Shown one piece after another: positions 63,220-64,000 of a stretch of 64,000 nt of DNA. Each line of letters opens with the position of its first letter. Position 1 is the stretch's first letter. The notes under the pieces were generated by a model that saw only the letters and a list, made by a program, of their open reading frames with translations, ran no database searches and had not been told where the DNA came from. The translations under genes were made by a program, and so were the position numbers. The stretch is from Nannochloropsis salina CCMP1776 (taxonomy: Eukaryota; Sar; Eustigmatophyceae; Eustigmatales; Monodopsidaceae): assembly GCA_004565275.1 (NCBI GenBank), contig SDOX01000005.1, positions 966,765-1,030,764 of the forward strand. The letters run 5' to 3'.

Positions 63220-63667
63220 AAGAGGTCCGATCGCGCGCAATTTCTTGGTGACGAGAAAGATCGCACATTGTGCCATAAAGAAATTAATCGCAAACTGAAG
63301 CTCGCGACGGTTCGCAGCCGACACGGCACCACAATCATGGCGGTGTTGATCAGGGCCTGGATTTGGCCCTGAAAAGATCAAATTCTGGGGGCGCACAAGA
63401 TGAAATTAAAGATAAAACCGCGATAGCATCAATTCGTTTTATTTGTCTGTCGCTTAATGTGAGCCTTTGGCCTCCTATAAATCAGGCATTTGCTCATTTG
63501 CTCACTATTTTTCCTTCCTCCTTCAATTCCTCCTTCAACGTTCCAGCTCTATACTTATTCCTTCTCTCCTAGAGAGAAAGGCTTGTATCCACTTTCTTGT
63601 ATCCACTTTCTTAATACGGAGGTCCTTCCTACGCCCCTCGCAGATCACTTATGGCTCGACCGGCTAC
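63220..63667. other. Convergent intergenic region
   Basis: About 450 bases between the 3' ends of the PA28 and sterol reductase genes; contains pyrimidine-rich sequence at 63500-63560. No gene seen. Confidence 0.5.
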
Positions 63668-64000
63668 CTACACAGCCGTTTTCTCGTTGGCATCTCCCTC
63701 GTCTTCCAGGACACCTGCTTCCGGGCGAATCTTCTGGTAGATAGAGGGGAAAGCGCCCTCGCAATCGTACTTTTCACGCATCTTGTCATAGAGTGCGTGG
63801 TTGAACATGAGCCTGAACTCCTTCTCGTCCATAAAGGTGTCTGCGTACAGGCATTGGTAACTTGTGACACACAGAAAAAGGAGGGAAGGAAGGGATCGTG
63901 AGAAAAAAAGCTTGACGTTGGGCGCCAGGAATGGGGCAGAAAATGATGAATCTAGGAGATGCAACCATCCTCAGGGATTTTTCTTACCCTCCTACATCCC
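63668..64000 (-). CDS. DHCR24: Delta24-sterol reductase, 3' end only
   Basis: Two exon pieces: the last bases of an exon at 64000-63988 (reading DVGG) and the final exon 63860-63668, joined in phase 2 by an intron GTAAGA...ACAAG. The joined peptide DVGGYQCLYADTFMDEKEFR then FNHALYDKMREKYDCEGAFP and SIYQKIRPEAG matches the C-terminus of the FAD-dependent Delta24-sterol reductase family (DHCR24, plant DIMINUTO/DWF1). The enzyme reduces the side-chain C24 double bond in sterol synthesis at the ER. The FAD-binding part lies outside the window. The short Glu/Asp-rich tail after PEAG is not part of the conserved core. Confidence 0.85.

Overview
The window reads as nuclear DNA of a compact, GC-moderate, photosynthetic stramenopile, most likely a eustigmatophyte of the Nannochloropsis/Microchloropsis kind (inference). 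The evidence is threefold. Genes are dense, about 25 loci in 64 kb. Introns are few and short (roughly 50-400 bp, GT-AG). Nucleus-encoded plastid proteins start with a signal peptide followed by an ASAFAP-like motif with Phe at the cleavage site: porphobilinogen deaminase, a PPR protein and an APP1-type phosphatase. No rRNA, tRNA, CRISPR, transposon or virus-like element was recognised.

Layout: 1-1610 (-) 5' part of a GAF-domain protein that runs off the window; 2296-3002 (+) Tctex1 dynein light chain; 3119-4189 (-) GPATCH11; 5023-10191 (-) a 1,722-residue Q-rich protein with four copies of an unrecognised helical module; 11354-13261 (-) TMEM115; 15310-16180 (+) Mpv17/PMP22; 17191-19006 (-) APP1-like phosphatidate phosphatase; 19386-20030 (+) NudC/CS protein; 20274-25196 (-) full-length ABCC transporter; 25901-29545 (+) plastid PPR protein; 30670-33429 (+) double HMG-box protein; 34733-35521 (-) ELP6; 35807-37184 (-) Era GTPase; 38179-39536 (+) porphobilinogen deaminase; 40248-42405 (-) unrecognised multi-exon gene; 42915-45278 (+) ecdysoneless/SGT1; 45839-47706 (+) unknown protein with a mitochondrial-type presequence; 48192-48884 (+) UBC12; 49394-51515 (-) RBR-type zinc-finger protein; 52444-55082 (+) TRIM-NHL-like protein; 56380-58843 (-) casein kinase 1; 59952-61191 (-) complex I 24 kDa subunit; 61969-63219 (+) PA28gamma-like proteasome activator; 63668-64000 (-) 3' end of a Delta24-sterol reductase.

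These are mainly single-copy housekeeping genes and do not form one pathway. Loose themes are ubiquitin/NEDD8/proteasome control (UBC12, RBR protein, TRIM-like protein, PA28), organelle function (HMBS, PPR, Era, complex I, Mpv17) and transcription or RNA control (HMG, ELP6, ECD, GPATCH11). Many genes are paired head to head over 0.4-1 kb, so shared promoters are likely.

Exon models were built by eye from reading frame, splice consensus, phase agreement and family resemblance. No alignment or transcript data were available. The most unusual locus is the 1,722-residue protein with the four-fold repeated module. The TRIM-NHL-like protein, the RBR protein with an atypical first RING, and the two unrecognised multi-exon genes also deserve attention.
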